Shown here: one piece after another, positions 51,013-60,089 of the stretch
How positions within the stretch are numbered: the first letter of the stretch is position 1
Layout of the letters: every line of letters starts with the position of its first letter
Translations under genes and position numbers: made by a program
Notes under the pieces: model-generated
The model's input: only the letters and a program-made list of their open reading frames with translations
Databases searched by the model: none
What the model was told of the DNA's origin: nothing
Assembly (NCBI RefSeq): GCF_003368325.1
Contig: NZ_CP031467.1
Span: 186,001-250,000 of the forward strand
Reading direction: 5' to 3'
DNA: 64,000 nt
Origin: Paraburkholderia caffeinilytica
Lineage (GTDB): Bacteria; Pseudomonadota; Gammaproteobacteria; Burkholderiales; Burkholderiaceae

Positions 51013-52614
51013 TCAGGCATGCGCCGGCTGTTCGGCCGACGGCGCCGAGCCCTCGCGATCGCCGAACAGGCCCGCCATCCAGCGGCCGATTTCCTCGGCG
51101 TTGGTCGCCCCCGTGGCACGCACCGGCGAGAGCCTGCCGCCGGCCAGCACCGCGATGCGATCGCAGATGTCGAACAACTCTTCCAGCTCTTCGGAGATCA
51201 CCAGAATCGCCACACCGCGGGCGGACAGGTCGAGTAACTGCTGCCGGATGAAAGCCGCCGCGCCGACGTCGACGCCCCAGGTCGGCTGCGCGACCACCAG
51301 CACCTTGGGCGCCTGCAGAATCTCGCGGCCCATGATGTATTTCTGCAGATTGCCGCCGGAGAGACTTTGCGCCAACGCTTCCGAGCCGCCACAGCGAACG
51401 TCGAAGGCTTCGATGCAACGTTTGGCGAAGGCGCGCATCGCGCCGGCCTTGATCCAGCCCGCGTTCACCATCTGCTGACGATGCGCGGTGAGCAGCGCGT
51501 TTTCCGACAGCGTCATCGCCGGCACCGCGCCGCGCCCGAGGCGCTCTTCCGGCACGAAGCCGAAACCGAGCGCGCGCCGGCCGCCGGCGCCGAGGCGGCC
51601 GGCCGCCTTGCCGCAAATCGTGATCGCATCGGCGCGTGTGCCGCGCTTTTCGCCCGAGAGCGCCGACAGCAATTCGGCCTGCCCGTTGCCCGACACACCC
51701 GCGATGCCGAAGATCTCGCCCGCATGCACGCCGAACGACACGTTGTTGAGCGAGGTGCCGAACGGATCGTCGCTTTCCACCGACAACTGCTTCACGTCGA
51801 GCAGCACGGCGCCCGGCGTGTGTTCGCGGCGCGTGTAATCCGGCAGCGAATGGCCGACCATCAGCTGCGCGAGCGACGCATGCGTCTCTTCTTTCGGCTT
51901 GACGTGACCGGTCACGCGGCCGCCGCGCATCACCGTGGCGGTGTCGCACAACTCCTGGATCTCGTCGAGCTTGTGGCTGATGTAGAGGATGCTGCAGCCT
52001 TCCGCCGCGAGACGCCGCAGCGTCGCGAAGAGCTTGCGGACCGCTTGCGGCGTGAGCACCGAAGTCGGTTCGTCCATGATCAGCAGACGCGGGTTCTGCA
52101 GCAGGCAGCGCACGATCTCGACGCGCTGCCGCTCGCCCACCGTCAGACTGTGCACGTGGCGTTGCGGGTCGATGTCGAGGCCGTAGTCGGCGGAGACTTC
52201 GCGGATGCGTTTCGAGAGTGTCTTCAGATCGAAGGGTTCGTCGAGTGCGAGCGCGATGTTTTCGCCGACCGTGAGCGTCTCGAACAGCGAAAAATGCTGG
52301 AACACCATGCCGATGCCGAGCTTGCGCGCCGCCGCCGGGCTGGCGATCTCGACCGGCTGGCCCTCCCAGTGAATCTCGCCGGCATCGGGCCGCACCGCGC
52401 CGTAGATGATTTTCATCAGCGTGCTCTTGCCGGCGCCGTTTTCGCCGAGCACGGCATGGATTTCACCCGGCGCGACGATCAACCTGACGTCGTCGTTGGC
52501 ACGCACGGCCGGATACTGTTTGGTGATGCCCTGAAGCATCAACCGGGGCGCCGCCTGTTCCGGCCCGTTTGCCGGCTGCGCGGCGGCGCCGTCGCTATAA
52601 GAAGAGTCGCTCAT
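51013..52614 (-). CDS. ABC transporter ATPase with two ABC domains (NupO-like)
   Basis: A 533-residue duplicated ABC ATPase. The first domain has Walker A GENGAGKST near residue 58, signature TVGERQRVEIV and Walker B LIMDEPTSVL. The second has a degenerate Walker A (GIAGVSGNGQAEL) and signature LSGGNLQKY, as is normal for the sugar/nucleoside import class. The first 30 residues are a polar tail. First gene of the importer operon, divergent from a LysR gene at 52866. Confidence 0.94.
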   Translation of the reverse strand: MSDSSYSDGAAAQPANGPEQAAPRLMLQGITKQYPAVRANDDVRLIVAPGEIHAVLGENGAGKSTLMKIIYGAVRPDAGEIHWEGQPVEIASPAAARKLGIGMVFQHFSLFETLTVGENIALALDEPFDLKTLSKRIREVSADYGLDIDPQRHVHSLTVGERQRVEIVRCLLQNPRLLIMDEPTSVLTPQAVRKLFATLRRLAAEGCSILYISHKLDEIQELCDTATVMRGGRVTGHVKPKEETHASLAQLMVGHSLPDYTRREHTPGAVLLDVKQLSVESDDPFGTSLNNVSFGVHAGEIFGIAGVSGNGQAELLSALSGEKRGTRADAITICGKAAGRLGAGGRRALGFGFVPEERLGRGAVPAMTLSENALLTAHRQQMVNAGWIKAGAMRAFAKRCIEAFDVRCGGSEALAQSLSGGNLQKYIMGREILQAPKVLVVAQPTWGVDVGAAAFIRQQLLDLSARGVAILVISEELEELFDICDRIAVLAGGRLSPVRATGATNAEEIGRWMAGLFGDREGSAPSAEQPAHA

Positions 52615-52865
52615 GTGATTCCGTAGTACGTCAGAGACTGCCGGTTATAGCGCGTCCGCCCGCCCTGTCAGCCGGCGATCCGTCACCACAACCGGATGAC
52701 AATACCTAAATCGACCCGCTCAGTCGAGCCGTCAAAATTCCCCGCAAACCCCCGCCGCAGCGTGCTCTGCGGGTATCCCACCCTTGACGTGGCTTTGTGT
52801 TCATATTAAAACCCATATACACCCACGCCCGTTCGATCAGCCAGAACATATATTTCGGAGAAGTC
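52615..52865. promoter_or_regulatory. Divergent control region, importer operon / LysR
   Basis: A 251-bp gap. TTGACG at 52784-52789 with an AT-rich CATATTAAAA about 14-17 bases later could form the promoter of the LysR gene. A LysR box was not identified with confidence. Confidence 0.4.
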
Positions 52866-53798
52866 ATGAGTCAGCAACGCGAGGCGATCGATACGTATCT
52901 ATTACGCGTCTTGCACACCCTGTTGATGGAGCGCAGCGTCACGCGCGCGGCCGTCAAACTGAATCAATCGCAACCCGCCATCAGCGCGGCCCTGCGCCGT
53001 TTGCGCGACATCACCGGCGACCCGCTGCTGGTGCGCGGCAAATCCGGCATGGTGCCGACCGAGTACGGCCTGCGCCTGCTCGAACCGGTGCAAAACGCGC
53101 TGCGCGAGATCGAACGCATCAAGTTCCAGCAGCACAACTTCGATCCCGCCACCTCTATTCGTTGCTACCGGATCGGCTGCCCCGACTACCTGAACGTGCT
53201 GTTCGTGCCGACGGTGGTGGAGCGCTTTCGTCAGGCCGCGCCGAACGCGACGCTCGAGTTTCACTCGCTCGGCCCGGCGTTCGACTACGAACTCGCGCTC
53301 GAGGACGGCAAGCTCGACATCGTGGTCGGCAACTGGCCGGAACCGCCGGAGCAGTTGCACCTGTCGAACCTGTTCGTCGATCAGATCGTCTGCCTGATGA
53401 GCAATGCGCATCCGTTCGCCAAACGCGGCGGGTTGACGCTCGACCAGTACCTGAATGCGCCGCATCTTGCGCCAACTCCTTACTCGGTGGGCCAACGCGG
53501 CGCGATCGACGTGCATCTCGCGCGCGAACGGTTAAAGCGTCACGTGGTCGTCACGTTGCCGTACTTCAATCTGGCGCCTTACGTGCTGATCAAGTCCGAC
53601 CTGATCTTCACGACGACGCGCCTGTTTGCCGACTACTACGCCAAATTCCTGCCGCTGACCGTGGTGCCCGCACCGCTCGATTTCCCGCCGATGCAGTACT
53701 ACCAGCTGTGGCACGAACGCGTGCATTACTCCGACGAAGTGCGCTGGCTGCGCAGTCTGGTTGCCGAAGCAACCAAGACGTTGATCGATAAGCCGTAA
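52866..53798 (+). CDS. LysR-family regulator of the purine import region
   Basis: A 310-residue LysR protein. The N-terminal helix-turn-helix (TYLLRVLHTLLMERSVTRA, LNQSQPAISAALRRLR) precedes a periplasmic-binding-like effector domain. ATG at 52866 has GGAGAAGTC. It is divergent from the BMP importer and convergent with the deaminase gene. The binding pocket residues cannot be assigned; a purine or purine-derived inducer is the simplest idea. Confidence 0.9.
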   Translation: MSQQREAIDTYLLRVLHTLLMERSVTRAAVKLNQSQPAISAALRRLRDITGDPLLVRGKSGMVPTEYGLRLLEPVQNALREIERIKFQQHNFDPATSIRCYRIGCPDYLNVLFVPTVVERFRQAAPNATLEFHSLGPAFDYELALEDGKLDIVVGNWPEPPEQLHLSNLFVDQIVCLMSNAHPFAKRGGLTLDQYLNAPHLAPTPYSVGQRGAIDVHLARERLKRHVVVTLPYFNLAPYVLIKSDLIFTTTRLFADYYAKFLPLTVVPAPLDFPPMQYYQLWHERVHYSDEVRWLRSLVAEATKTLIDKP

Positions 53799-53811
53799 TC
53801 CGTTGCGCTGC

Positions 53812-53854
53812 GGTTTATCGGCATCCCGTCTTTGTGGACCGATGCCGATAAACC
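53812..53854. terminator. Convergent hairpin, LysR / deaminase
   Basis: A perfect 14-bp stem, GGTTTATCGGCATC (53812-53825) with GATGCCGATAAACC (53841-53854), around a 15-base loop. No strong T tract on either side, so it is either a terminator for both genes or a mRNA 3' stabiliser. Confidence 0.6.
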
Positions 53855-53884
53855 TGCTTCTTCTATTGCGCCCTTACTTCGTCA

Positions 53885-55282
53885 TCAGGCCGCCGCTTCG
53901 TAAAGCGTCCTCGCCAACCGGTTGTGCCGCTCGATGACCGGTCCGAGTTCCAGCGTCGTCAACTGCCCGTTCCTCACCACCACCTTGCCGCCGATCACGC
54001 TATGGCTCACCTGCGACGGCGCGCAGAACACCAGCGCCGCGACCGGATCGTGCAACGCGCCCGCAAACAGCGGCTGACGCAGATCGAAGGACACGAAATC
54101 CGCCGCCATGCCCGGCGCCAGTGCGCCGATGTCGTCACGATTCAGTACCTTCGCGCCGCCTAGCGTCGCAATCTCCAGGGCTTCACGCGCGGTCATCGCA
54201 TCCGGCCCGAAACCGACCCGCTGCAGCAGCAGCGCCTGGCGCACTTCGGCAACCATTTGCGCGCCGTCGTTCGACGCCGAACCGTCGACGCCCAGACCCA
54301 CCGGCACACCGGCAAGACGCATCCGCTTGACCGGCGCTATCCCCGACGCCAGCCGCATGTTCGAACACGGGCAATGCGCGACGCCGGTTCCCGTGCGGGC
54401 GAACAGCTCGATGCCCGCGTCGTCGAGTTGCACACAGTGCGCGTGCCACACATCATGGCCGACCCAGCCGAGGTCTTCCGCATACTCGGCCGGCGTCATG
54501 CCGAACTTCTCGCGGCTGTAGGCGATGTCGTTGACGTTCTCCGCCAGGTGCGTGTGCAGCGACACTCCGTAATGCCGCGCCATCACCGCGGATTCGCGCA
54601 TCAGGTCGCGGCTCACCGAGAACGGCGAGCACGGCGCCACCACGACGCGCAACATCGCGTAGCACCCTTCGTCGTTGTACGTCTCGATCAGCCGTTGCGT
54701 GTCCTTCAGGATGTCCGCTTCACGTTCGACTACCGAATCCGGCGGCAAACCGCCGTCCTTCTGCCCCACGCTCATGCTGCCGCGGGCTGCATGAAAACGC
54801 ATGCCGATCCGCTGCGCCGCGACGATGCTGTCGTCGAGGCGGCTGCCGTTCGGGTAGATATACAAATGGTCGCTCGAGGTCGTGCAACCGGACAGCAACA
54901 GCTCGGCCATCGCCGTTAGCGTCGAGACTTCGATCATCTCCGGTGTGAGGTTCGCCCACACCTTGTAGAGGTTGGTCAGCCAGCCGAAAAGCTCGGCGTT
55001 CTGCGCAGCCGGAATCGCGCGCGTCAGGCTCTGATACATATGGTGGTGCGTGTTCACCAGCCCCGGCATCACCAGGTGACCGCGCATGTCCAGCACTTCG
55101 TCGGCCGTTTGCGGCAATTCCGCCGTCGGTCCGACCGCGACGATGCGGTTGTCCTCGATATACAGGCCGCCGTCGCGCAGTTCGCGCCGGGCGCCGTCCA
55201 TCGTGACCAGCACGTCCGCGTGCTTCACCAACATCGTTTTCTTCGGCTTGTTTGGCTTCATAGCCACCTGCTCCATCGTCAT
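53885..55282 (-). CDS. 8-oxoguanine / guanine deaminase family amidohydrolase
   Basis: A 465-residue metal-dependent deaminase (ATZ/TRZ-like branch of the amidohydrolases). NTHHHMYQSLTRAIPAAQN (HxH at His79/His81) binds metal; further ligands are in SLHTHLAEN, WHAHCVQLD and GVDGSASND. The block around HHHMYQ closely resembles characterised 8-oxoguanine deaminases such as Pseudomonas PA0142. It would turn 8-oxoguanine into urate, which the puuD/hiuH pathway next door can use, or guanine into xanthine. ATG at 55280-55282 has GCGGAGAAGCG. Divergent from hiuH. Confidence 0.85.
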   Translation of the reverse strand: MTMEQVAMKPNKPKKTMLVKHADVLVTMDGARRELRDGGLYIEDNRIVAVGPTAELPQTADEVLDMRGHLVMPGLVNTHHHMYQSLTRAIPAAQNAELFGWLTNLYKVWANLTPEMIEVSTLTAMAELLLSGCTTSSDHLYIYPNGSRLDDSIVAAQRIGMRFHAARGSMSVGQKDGGLPPDSVVEREADILKDTQRLIETYNDEGCYAMLRVVVAPCSPFSVSRDLMRESAVMARHYGVSLHTHLAENVNDIAYSREKFGMTPAEYAEDLGWVGHDVWHAHCVQLDDAGIELFARTGTGVAHCPCSNMRLASGIAPVKRMRLAGVPVGLGVDGSASNDGAQMVAEVRQALLLQRVGFGPDAMTAREALEIATLGGAKVLNRDDIGALAPGMAADFVSFDLRQPLFAGALHDPVAALVFCAPSQVSHSVIGGKVVVRNGQLTTLELGPVIERHNRLARTLYEAAA

Positions 55283-55798
55283 TCGCTTCTCCGCTTCATT
55301 GCTTCCGTGCAAAGCCGTTCGAACGCGATGTGACGGCACGCCAACCGTGCCGCCGCGTCCCGTCGAACGCCGTTGGCCCGGTTACCCAGCGTGTTTCCGC
55401 CGTCTTCGGGGTGTGCCGCGCTTCACCTGTGTTTGCTGCGGCGCACAGGTATAACCTTCGACGGTCAAAATAACGATGACAACTCGCGCCAGTGCGATAC
55501 CCAACCTCACGCTGCCGATATAGTGGGCCTTTTTTGGCGCCGGTACGATCGGATTGCAGGGCAATAGTCGAATGAATCGACTCGGTGTGGCTTTCAGCAG
55601 GCTGTCTGTCATGCGCCAGGTATTATCTTTCCTATCTCTCTCGCGCTGACGTGAACATCCTTTTTACAATGACTGCCACGGCGCTCGCTTCAATTCGCCG
55701 ACGGGTATGTAGCCACTGACGTGGAGCCTCGATCCGCCGCAACGTGTTCTGGATCGGGCCGCCGCCGAAACCTCGCATTCACATAAGGAAAATTGCGA
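55283..55798. promoter_or_regulatory. 516-bp divergent region, deaminase / hiuH
   Basis: Holds the promoters for both genes. It is somewhat AT-rich around 55455-55540 and contains the string GGGCCTTTTTTGGCGCC at 55527. I saw no palindrome worth calling an operator. No gene is supported. Confidence 0.4.
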
Positions 55799-56152
55799 AT
55801 GGGAAAGCTCACTACCCACGTGCTCGACACCGCGAACGGCCGTCCCGGCGCGGGCATCAAGGTCGAACTCTTCGCGCTCTCCGGCGACACCCGCCGCGCG
55901 CTCAAAACCACCACCACCAATGACGACGGCCGTTGCGACCAGCCGCTGCTCGAAGGCGACGCATTGGTCCCGGGCGAATACGAACTCGTGTTCGGCGCCG
56001 GCGACTACTTTGCATCGATCGGCACGAAGGTCCCTGAGCCGCGTTTTGTCGATCGCGTCGTGTTGCGTTTCGGCGTGGCCGATGCCGGTGCGCACTATCA
56101 CGTGCCGCTGCTGGTGTCGCCGTGGTCGTACAGCACCTATCGGGGCAGCTAA
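55799..56152 (+). CDS. hiuH: 5-hydroxyisourate hydrolase (transthyretin-like)
   Basis: A 117-residue homotetrameric hydrolase converting 5-hydroxyisourate to OHCU, second step of urate breakdown. KLTTHVLDTANGRPGAGI holds the first active-site His (residue 7), and the C-terminal SPWSYSTYRGS is the YRGS signature distinguishing HIU hydrolase from transthyretin. ATAAGGAAAATTGCGA precedes the ATG at 55799. The next gene is puuD, the urate oxidase that makes its substrate. Confidence 0.95.
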   Translation: MGKLTTHVLDTANGRPGAGIKVELFALSGDTRRALKTTTTNDDGRCDQPLLEGDALVPGEYELVFGAGDYFASIGTKVPEPRFVDRVVLRFGVADAGAHYHVPLLVSPWSYSTYRGS

Positions 56153-56351
56153 GTGCGCAACTGAGCGCGAGCGACCCAACCCGACGTTCCAATAAAAAAC
56201 GGCGCGTGCGAACTGAGCGCACCGCGTCTTTCGCCCCGCAGTCTGTGCAGCGACGTTATGCATGCCGACGACCCGTCAACCGGGTCAACGAAGGCGCAGT
56301 GAAGGCACAAACGTCGTTGCGCGCACAACGAATCAGAAGTGGAGGAGTTTC

Positions 56352-57545
56352 ATGGAAGGCTTTATCACTGACTGGCTGAACCTGGCATTGCGCTGGTTTC
56401 ACGTCATCGCCGCCATCGCCTGGATTGGCGAATCGTTCTATTTCGTCGCGCTGGACAACAGCCTGAAACCGCCTACGGACCCGAATCAGCGCAAGCGCGG
56501 TGTATTCGGCGAACTGTGGCACGTGCACGGCGGCGGCTTCTACAACATGCAGAAGTACACCGTCGCGCCGCCGGAAATGCCGGACGATTTGCACTGGTCC
56601 AAGTGGCCGTCGTACACCACGTGGCTGTCGGGCGCAAGCCTCTTCACGGTGCTGTATCTGCTCTCGCCGTCCACGTACCTGATCGACAAGAACGTGCTCG
56701 ACATGGGCCCGGTGGTCGCGGTTGCTTCGGCGCTCGGCTTTCTCGCCGCAGGCTGGATCGTCTACGACTCGCTGTGCCGTCTCCTCGGCAATAAAGACAA
56801 AGTGCTCGGCGTCTGCGTCGGCATTTATGTGCTGATCGCGGCGTACCTCGCGTGCCATATCTTCGCGGGCCGTGCGGCTTACCTGATCATGGGCGCGATG
56901 CTGGCAACGATCATGTCAGCGAACGTGTTCTTCGTGATCATTCCGGGTCAGCGCAAGATGGTTGCCGCCATGCTCAAGGGCGAAACACCGAACCCGATCT
57001 ATGGCAAGCGCGGCAAGCAGCGTTCGGTTCACAACACGTATTTCACGCTGCCGGTGGTGTTCGCGATGCTGTCGAACCACTACGCGATGACCTACACGAA
57101 TCAGTACAACTGGGTCGTGCTGCTGATGATCATGCTGGCCGGCGCGCTGATTCGCCAGTTCTTCGTGATGCGTCATCGTGGCCAGGTACTGTGGTACTTG
57201 CCGCTGGTCGGTATCGTGCTGATGTTCGCCGCTCTCTTCTGGACCATGCCCAAGCCGATCGTGCCGCAAGCGCAAGCCGCGAACGCGCCGACGGTCAAGG
57301 TGGCCGATATCGCGCCGGTGTTGCAGCAGCGCTGCGTGGCGTGCCACTCCGCCCATCCCACGATGATGGGCAGCGCCCCGGCCGGCGTGCTGCTGGATAC
57401 GCCGGACGAGATCTCGCAGAACGCCCAGCGGATCTATCAGCAGGCCGTGACCTTGAAGGCAATGCCGCTGGGCAACGTCACGCACATGACCGACGACGAG
57501 CGGATGAAGATCGCCGCGTGGTTCGAAGGCGGTGCGGTGAAGTAA
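56352..57545 (+). CDS. puuD: Urate hydroxylase PuuD (membrane protein with cytochrome c domain)
   Basis: A 397-residue integral membrane urate oxidase. Residues 1-300 form the eight-helix urate hydroxylase domain (LALRWFHVIAAIAWIGESFY, ELWHVHGGGFY, AYLIMGAMLATIMSANVFF), and the C-terminal cytochrome c domain carries CVACH (328-332) with a distal Met among Met371/Met379. Unlike soluble uricases it passes electrons to the respiratory chain. GGAGGAG precedes the ATG at 56352. It follows hiuH by 199 bp and ends at a strong terminator. Confidence 0.94.
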   Translation: MEGFITDWLNLALRWFHVIAAIAWIGESFYFVALDNSLKPPTDPNQRKRGVFGELWHVHGGGFYNMQKYTVAPPEMPDDLHWSKWPSYTTWLSGASLFTVLYLLSPSTYLIDKNVLDMGPVVAVASALGFLAAGWIVYDSLCRLLGNKDKVLGVCVGIYVLIAAYLACHIFAGRAAYLIMGAMLATIMSANVFFVIIPGQRKMVAAMLKGETPNPIYGKRGKQRSVHNTYFTLPVVFAMLSNHYAMTYTNQYNWVVLLMIMLAGALIRQFFVMRHRGQVLWYLPLVGIVLMFAALFWTMPKPIVPQAQAANAPTVKVADIAPVLQQRCVACHSAHPTMMGSAPAGVLLDTPDEISQNAQRIYQQAVTLKAMPLGNVTHMTDDERMKIAAWFEGGAVK

Positions 57546-57587
57546 TGAGCTGGCCGGGTGTGTTGCCCGGTTTGACAAGACAGCATG

Positions 57588-57625
57588 AAGCGGGCTTTTC
57601 GCGTGAGCGGGAAGCCCGCTTTTTT
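57588..57625 (+). terminator. Intrinsic terminator after puuD
   Basis: AGCGGGCTT (57589-57597) pairs with AAGCCCGCT (57612-57620), then a run of T. It closes the hiuH-puuD unit and isolates the downstream hipBA module. Confidence 0.9.
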
Positions 57626-57665
57626 GCTCATTCAACCGGGCGGGTTTGTCCGGGCAACGATCAAG

Positions 57666-57803
57666 TTTGTAGCCCGAGGAGCACAAAATAGGCAAAGTCC
57701 GATAAAATGTAGCCCATAAGCCACAAAACTCCCATGATGATTTGTACCTCACGGGCTACAATACAGACTAAAACATGCCAAGTTGACTCTCTGGGGCTAC
57801 AAA
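57666..57803. promoter_or_regulatory. Four GTAGCCC half-sites, probable HipB operator array
   Basis: TTTGTAGCCC (57666-57675) and ATGTAGCCC (57707-57715) point one way; GGGCTACAAT (57753-57762) and GGGCTACAAA (57794-57803) the other. The last overlaps the hipB start codon. Outer and inner pairs are symmetrical, forming two nested inverted repeats as expected for a HipB dimer array. Confidence 0.75.
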
Positions 57804-58069
57804 TGACCAATCTCGCCGACGTATCGGACATGCTGAAGGCCGTTCGGCGTGAAAGCCACCTGTCGCAAGAGGAATTGGCCCGCCGCGCGGGCGTCGCCCG
57901 CACCACCGTCGCGCGCATGGAAACGCTCGCCAAAAACGATATGAGCGTGTCCGTGCTCGTGCGTCTGCTCGAAGCAGCCGGCTACGACCTCAAGTTCGTC
58001 GCGCACGGTCATGGGCGCACGCTGGAAGACATCCTGGCTGAACAGCGCATGCCGGACGCGAACTCATGA
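57803..58069 (+). CDS. hipB: HipB-like XRE-family antitoxin
   Basis: An 88-residue helix-turn-helix protein. KAVRRESHLSQEELARRAGV and the recognition helix ARTTVARMETLAKN form a classic XRE fold; the tail (LLEAAGYDLKFVAHGHGR) should contact the HipA partner. It lies in front of hipA with a 4-bp ATGA overlap, the standard antitoxin-first layout. ATG at 57803 overlaps the last operator half-site; a longer frame from 57734 lacks conservation. Confidence 0.88.
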   Translation: MTNLADVSDMLKAVRRESHLSQEELARRAGVARTTVARMETLAKNDMSVSVLVRLLEAAGYDLKFVAHGHGRTLEDILAEQRMPDANS

Positions 58070-59415
58070 AGCTCGACGTTCAGGTACTGGGCAAGCACGT
58101 CGCCACGCTGTTTCGCGAGCGCGACGATTACGTCCTCAAATACAACCATGACGCGACGGCGGCCGACTTCGTCAGCCTAACCATGCCGGTTCGAGAAGAA
58201 GCGTGGCGCTGGCCGCGCGACCTGCATCCGTTTTTCCGGCAGAACCTGCCGGAAGGCTATCTGCTCAATCTGATCCGCGAGCAATTCGGCCCTCTGCTCG
58301 ACGGCACCGATCTGTCGCTGCTTGCCGTAGTCGGCGCCATGGGGATTGGCCGCGTCACCGTGACGCCCGAAGGCGTCGCGCCGGGCACCGAGCTGCAAGC
58401 GCTGGATGTGCAGGACATCCTGCATGGTGACAACAGCGCCGACCATTTCGCCGCGCTGGTTCGCGAATATGCGCGCGCGGCCATCTCGGGCGCGGTGCCG
58501 AAGTTCATCGCACCGCAGGCGGAAGCTTCCGGCGCGTCCGCGCCGACACCGCTCGGCAAACCAACCATCCGAACGAGCCGCCACATCGTCAAAGGCTCCG
58601 ACGACAACACGCCGTTTCTCGGTTTCAACGGGTTCTACTCGATGCGCGTGCTGGAACGGCTCGGCGTCGCGCCGGTCGCACGCACGCAAATGTCGGATGA
58701 CGGCCGGGCACTGATCGTCGAACGCTTCGACGTGGATGCGCATGGACTGCCCGCGTACGGAGTGGAAGACATGTGCGGACTATTGGGCCTGCCGCCGCAC
58801 GAAAAATACAACTCGACCAGCGAAAAAATGCTCAATGCCGCGCGAGCCTACCTGCTCGATCGCGACAGCATGCGGCAGCAACTCGAGCATCTCGGCTGGC
58901 ACTTGCTGACCAACTACGTCGTGCGCAACGCGGACTGCCATACGAAGAATGTCGCGCTGTTCTACACGTCCGTGGACGACGTCGCGTTGACGCCCGTCTA
59001 CGACATCGTCACGACGCAGGCTTATCCGCGTTTCGCGGCCAATCCGCCAGGCCTGCCGATCGACGGACGTAAAACCTGGGCGGCCGGCAAAACGCTCGAA
59101 CGATTTTTCAACACGCGCATGGGGATCGCACCGCGGCAATACGCGCAGATGGTCGAAGCGTTATGCGACTCGGCGGTCGCCGTCGGTCACGAGTTGATTG
59201 AAGCGGCACGCAACGAACCGCCGTGGCGCAACGTCGCCAAGCAGATGCTGCATGCGTGGGACGACGGCATGGCGTCGTTGCGATCGCCGAAGAAAAGCTT
59301 GCAGTTCAAAGGACTCAAGCCGGCGATCGAAGCGGCGGGGTTTTCCGCGCCGGAGCCGGCGGAACATGCGCGTGAAGTCATCGGGCGTTCACCGCTTCTC
59401 GGCAGACGCAACTGA
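58066..59415 (+). CDS. hipA: HipA-like Ser/Thr kinase toxin
   Basis: A 449-residue HipA-family kinase whose E. coli prototype phosphorylates glutamyl-tRNA synthetase and causes growth arrest. The N-terminal HipA-N domain covers residues 1-110; ISGAVPK (140-146) is the nucleotide loop with a candidate autophosphorylation Ser141; HIVKGS (173-178) is the substrate/ATP Lys region; NADCHTKN (288-295) is the catalytic loop and VYDIV (D313) the metal-binding Asp. All catalytic parts are present, so the protein is probably active. Length is full HipA, not the split HipST type. Translationally coupled to hipB. Confidence 0.9.
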   Translation: MKLDVQVLGKHVATLFRERDDYVLKYNHDATAADFVSLTMPVREEAWRWPRDLHPFFRQNLPEGYLLNLIREQFGPLLDGTDLSLLAVVGAMGIGRVTVTPEGVAPGTELQALDVQDILHGDNSADHFAALVREYARAAISGAVPKFIAPQAEASGASAPTPLGKPTIRTSRHIVKGSDDNTPFLGFNGFYSMRVLERLGVAPVARTQMSDDGRALIVERFDVDAHGLPAYGVEDMCGLLGLPPHEKYNSTSEKMLNAARAYLLDRDSMRQQLEHLGWHLLTNYVVRNADCHTKNVALFYTSVDDVALTPVYDIVTTQAYPRFAANPPGLPIDGRKTWAAGKTLERFFNTRMGIAPRQYAQMVEALCDSAVAVGHELIEAARNEPPWRNVAKQMLHAWDDGMASLRSPKKSLQFKGLKPAIEAAGFSAPEPAEHAREVIGRSPLLGRRN

Positions 59416-59467
59416 GCAACGAAATTGCGCTCCCGCAGGCGCTGTGCTTGCGCATGACTTGCGCATG

Positions 59468-59512
59468 AAAAAACACCCCAAATCGTTGGACGAGTGTCCA
59501 ACCTTTGGGGTG
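59468..59512 (-). terminator. Intrinsic terminator of the allantoin operon
   Basis: On the minus strand CACCCCAAA ... TTTGGGGTG encloses an inner GTTGGAC/GTCCAAC hairpin, then TTTTTT. It lies 65-110 bp after the allA stop and about 55 bp after hipA, so it may also stop convergent transcripts. Confidence 0.92.
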
Positions 59513-59576
59513 CAGTTCAATACGGTGGGCTTACTCACAACTCACCGGCTCGACGCGCTGCGCTAAGGCAACGACC

Positions 59577-60089
59577 TCAAACGGTCACCGCACTCAACGC
59601 ATCTTCAGTGAGCCAGAGCGACTCGGCCAGATCCTGCTCGTTGAGGTTGAGTCCGTCGCCACCACGATCGACGACGATAAAATCGCTCACGTCGCCCAGT
59701 GCGATCAGCGGATGGTGCCAGACGCCCTTCGCGTAGTTCACACCTTGCCAGCCGCTCGTCACGAACGCACGAATCTGCTGCGGGTTCAGCTCGCCCGCCG
59801 GCGCCACGACCACCAGATACGGCTTGTCGTTCAGCGGCACGAAGGCCTGGCTGCCCAGCGGATGACGTTCGAGCATCTTCACTTCGAACGGCAACGTGCG
59901 CGGCTGACCGCGAAACAGGTTCACCAGCGTCCGGCCGCTCTCGTCCGTTACGTCTACTTTCGCGAGATCGTGATAGCGGATCGTGGTGCCGAGGTTGATC
60001 GGAATCTGCTTCGCGCCTTCGAGCTCGATCACGTCGCCGAACGCGACGAACGCTTCCTTCGTCAAGGGTTCGATGGCCAGCGTTCTCAT
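59577..60089 (-). CDS. allA: Ureidoglycolate lyase
   Basis: A 170-residue enzyme (AllA) cleaving ureidoglycolate to glyoxylate and urea, the last step of the pathway. [20 protein letters not shown] starts the family; the [22 protein letters not shown] block, AFVPL and the [10 protein letters not shown] motif carry the metal/urea site. The ATG at 60087-60089 overlaps the allantoicase stop in ATGA. It is the terminal gene of the minus-strand allantoin operon. Confidence 0.95.
   Translation of the reverse strand: MRTLAIEPLTKEAFVAFGDVIELEGAKQIPINLGTTIRYHDLAKVDVTDESGRTLVNLFRGQPRTLPFEVKMLERHPLGSQAFVPLNDKPYLVVVAPAGELNPQQIRAFVTSGWQGVNYAKGVWHHPLIALGDVSDFIVVDRGGDGLNLNEQDLAESLWLTEDALSAVTV

Noticed and set aside
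57546..59480. hipBA as a transposon-borne insert
   Set aside because: No flanking inverted or direct repeats or transposase found, so acquisition remains only a possibility.
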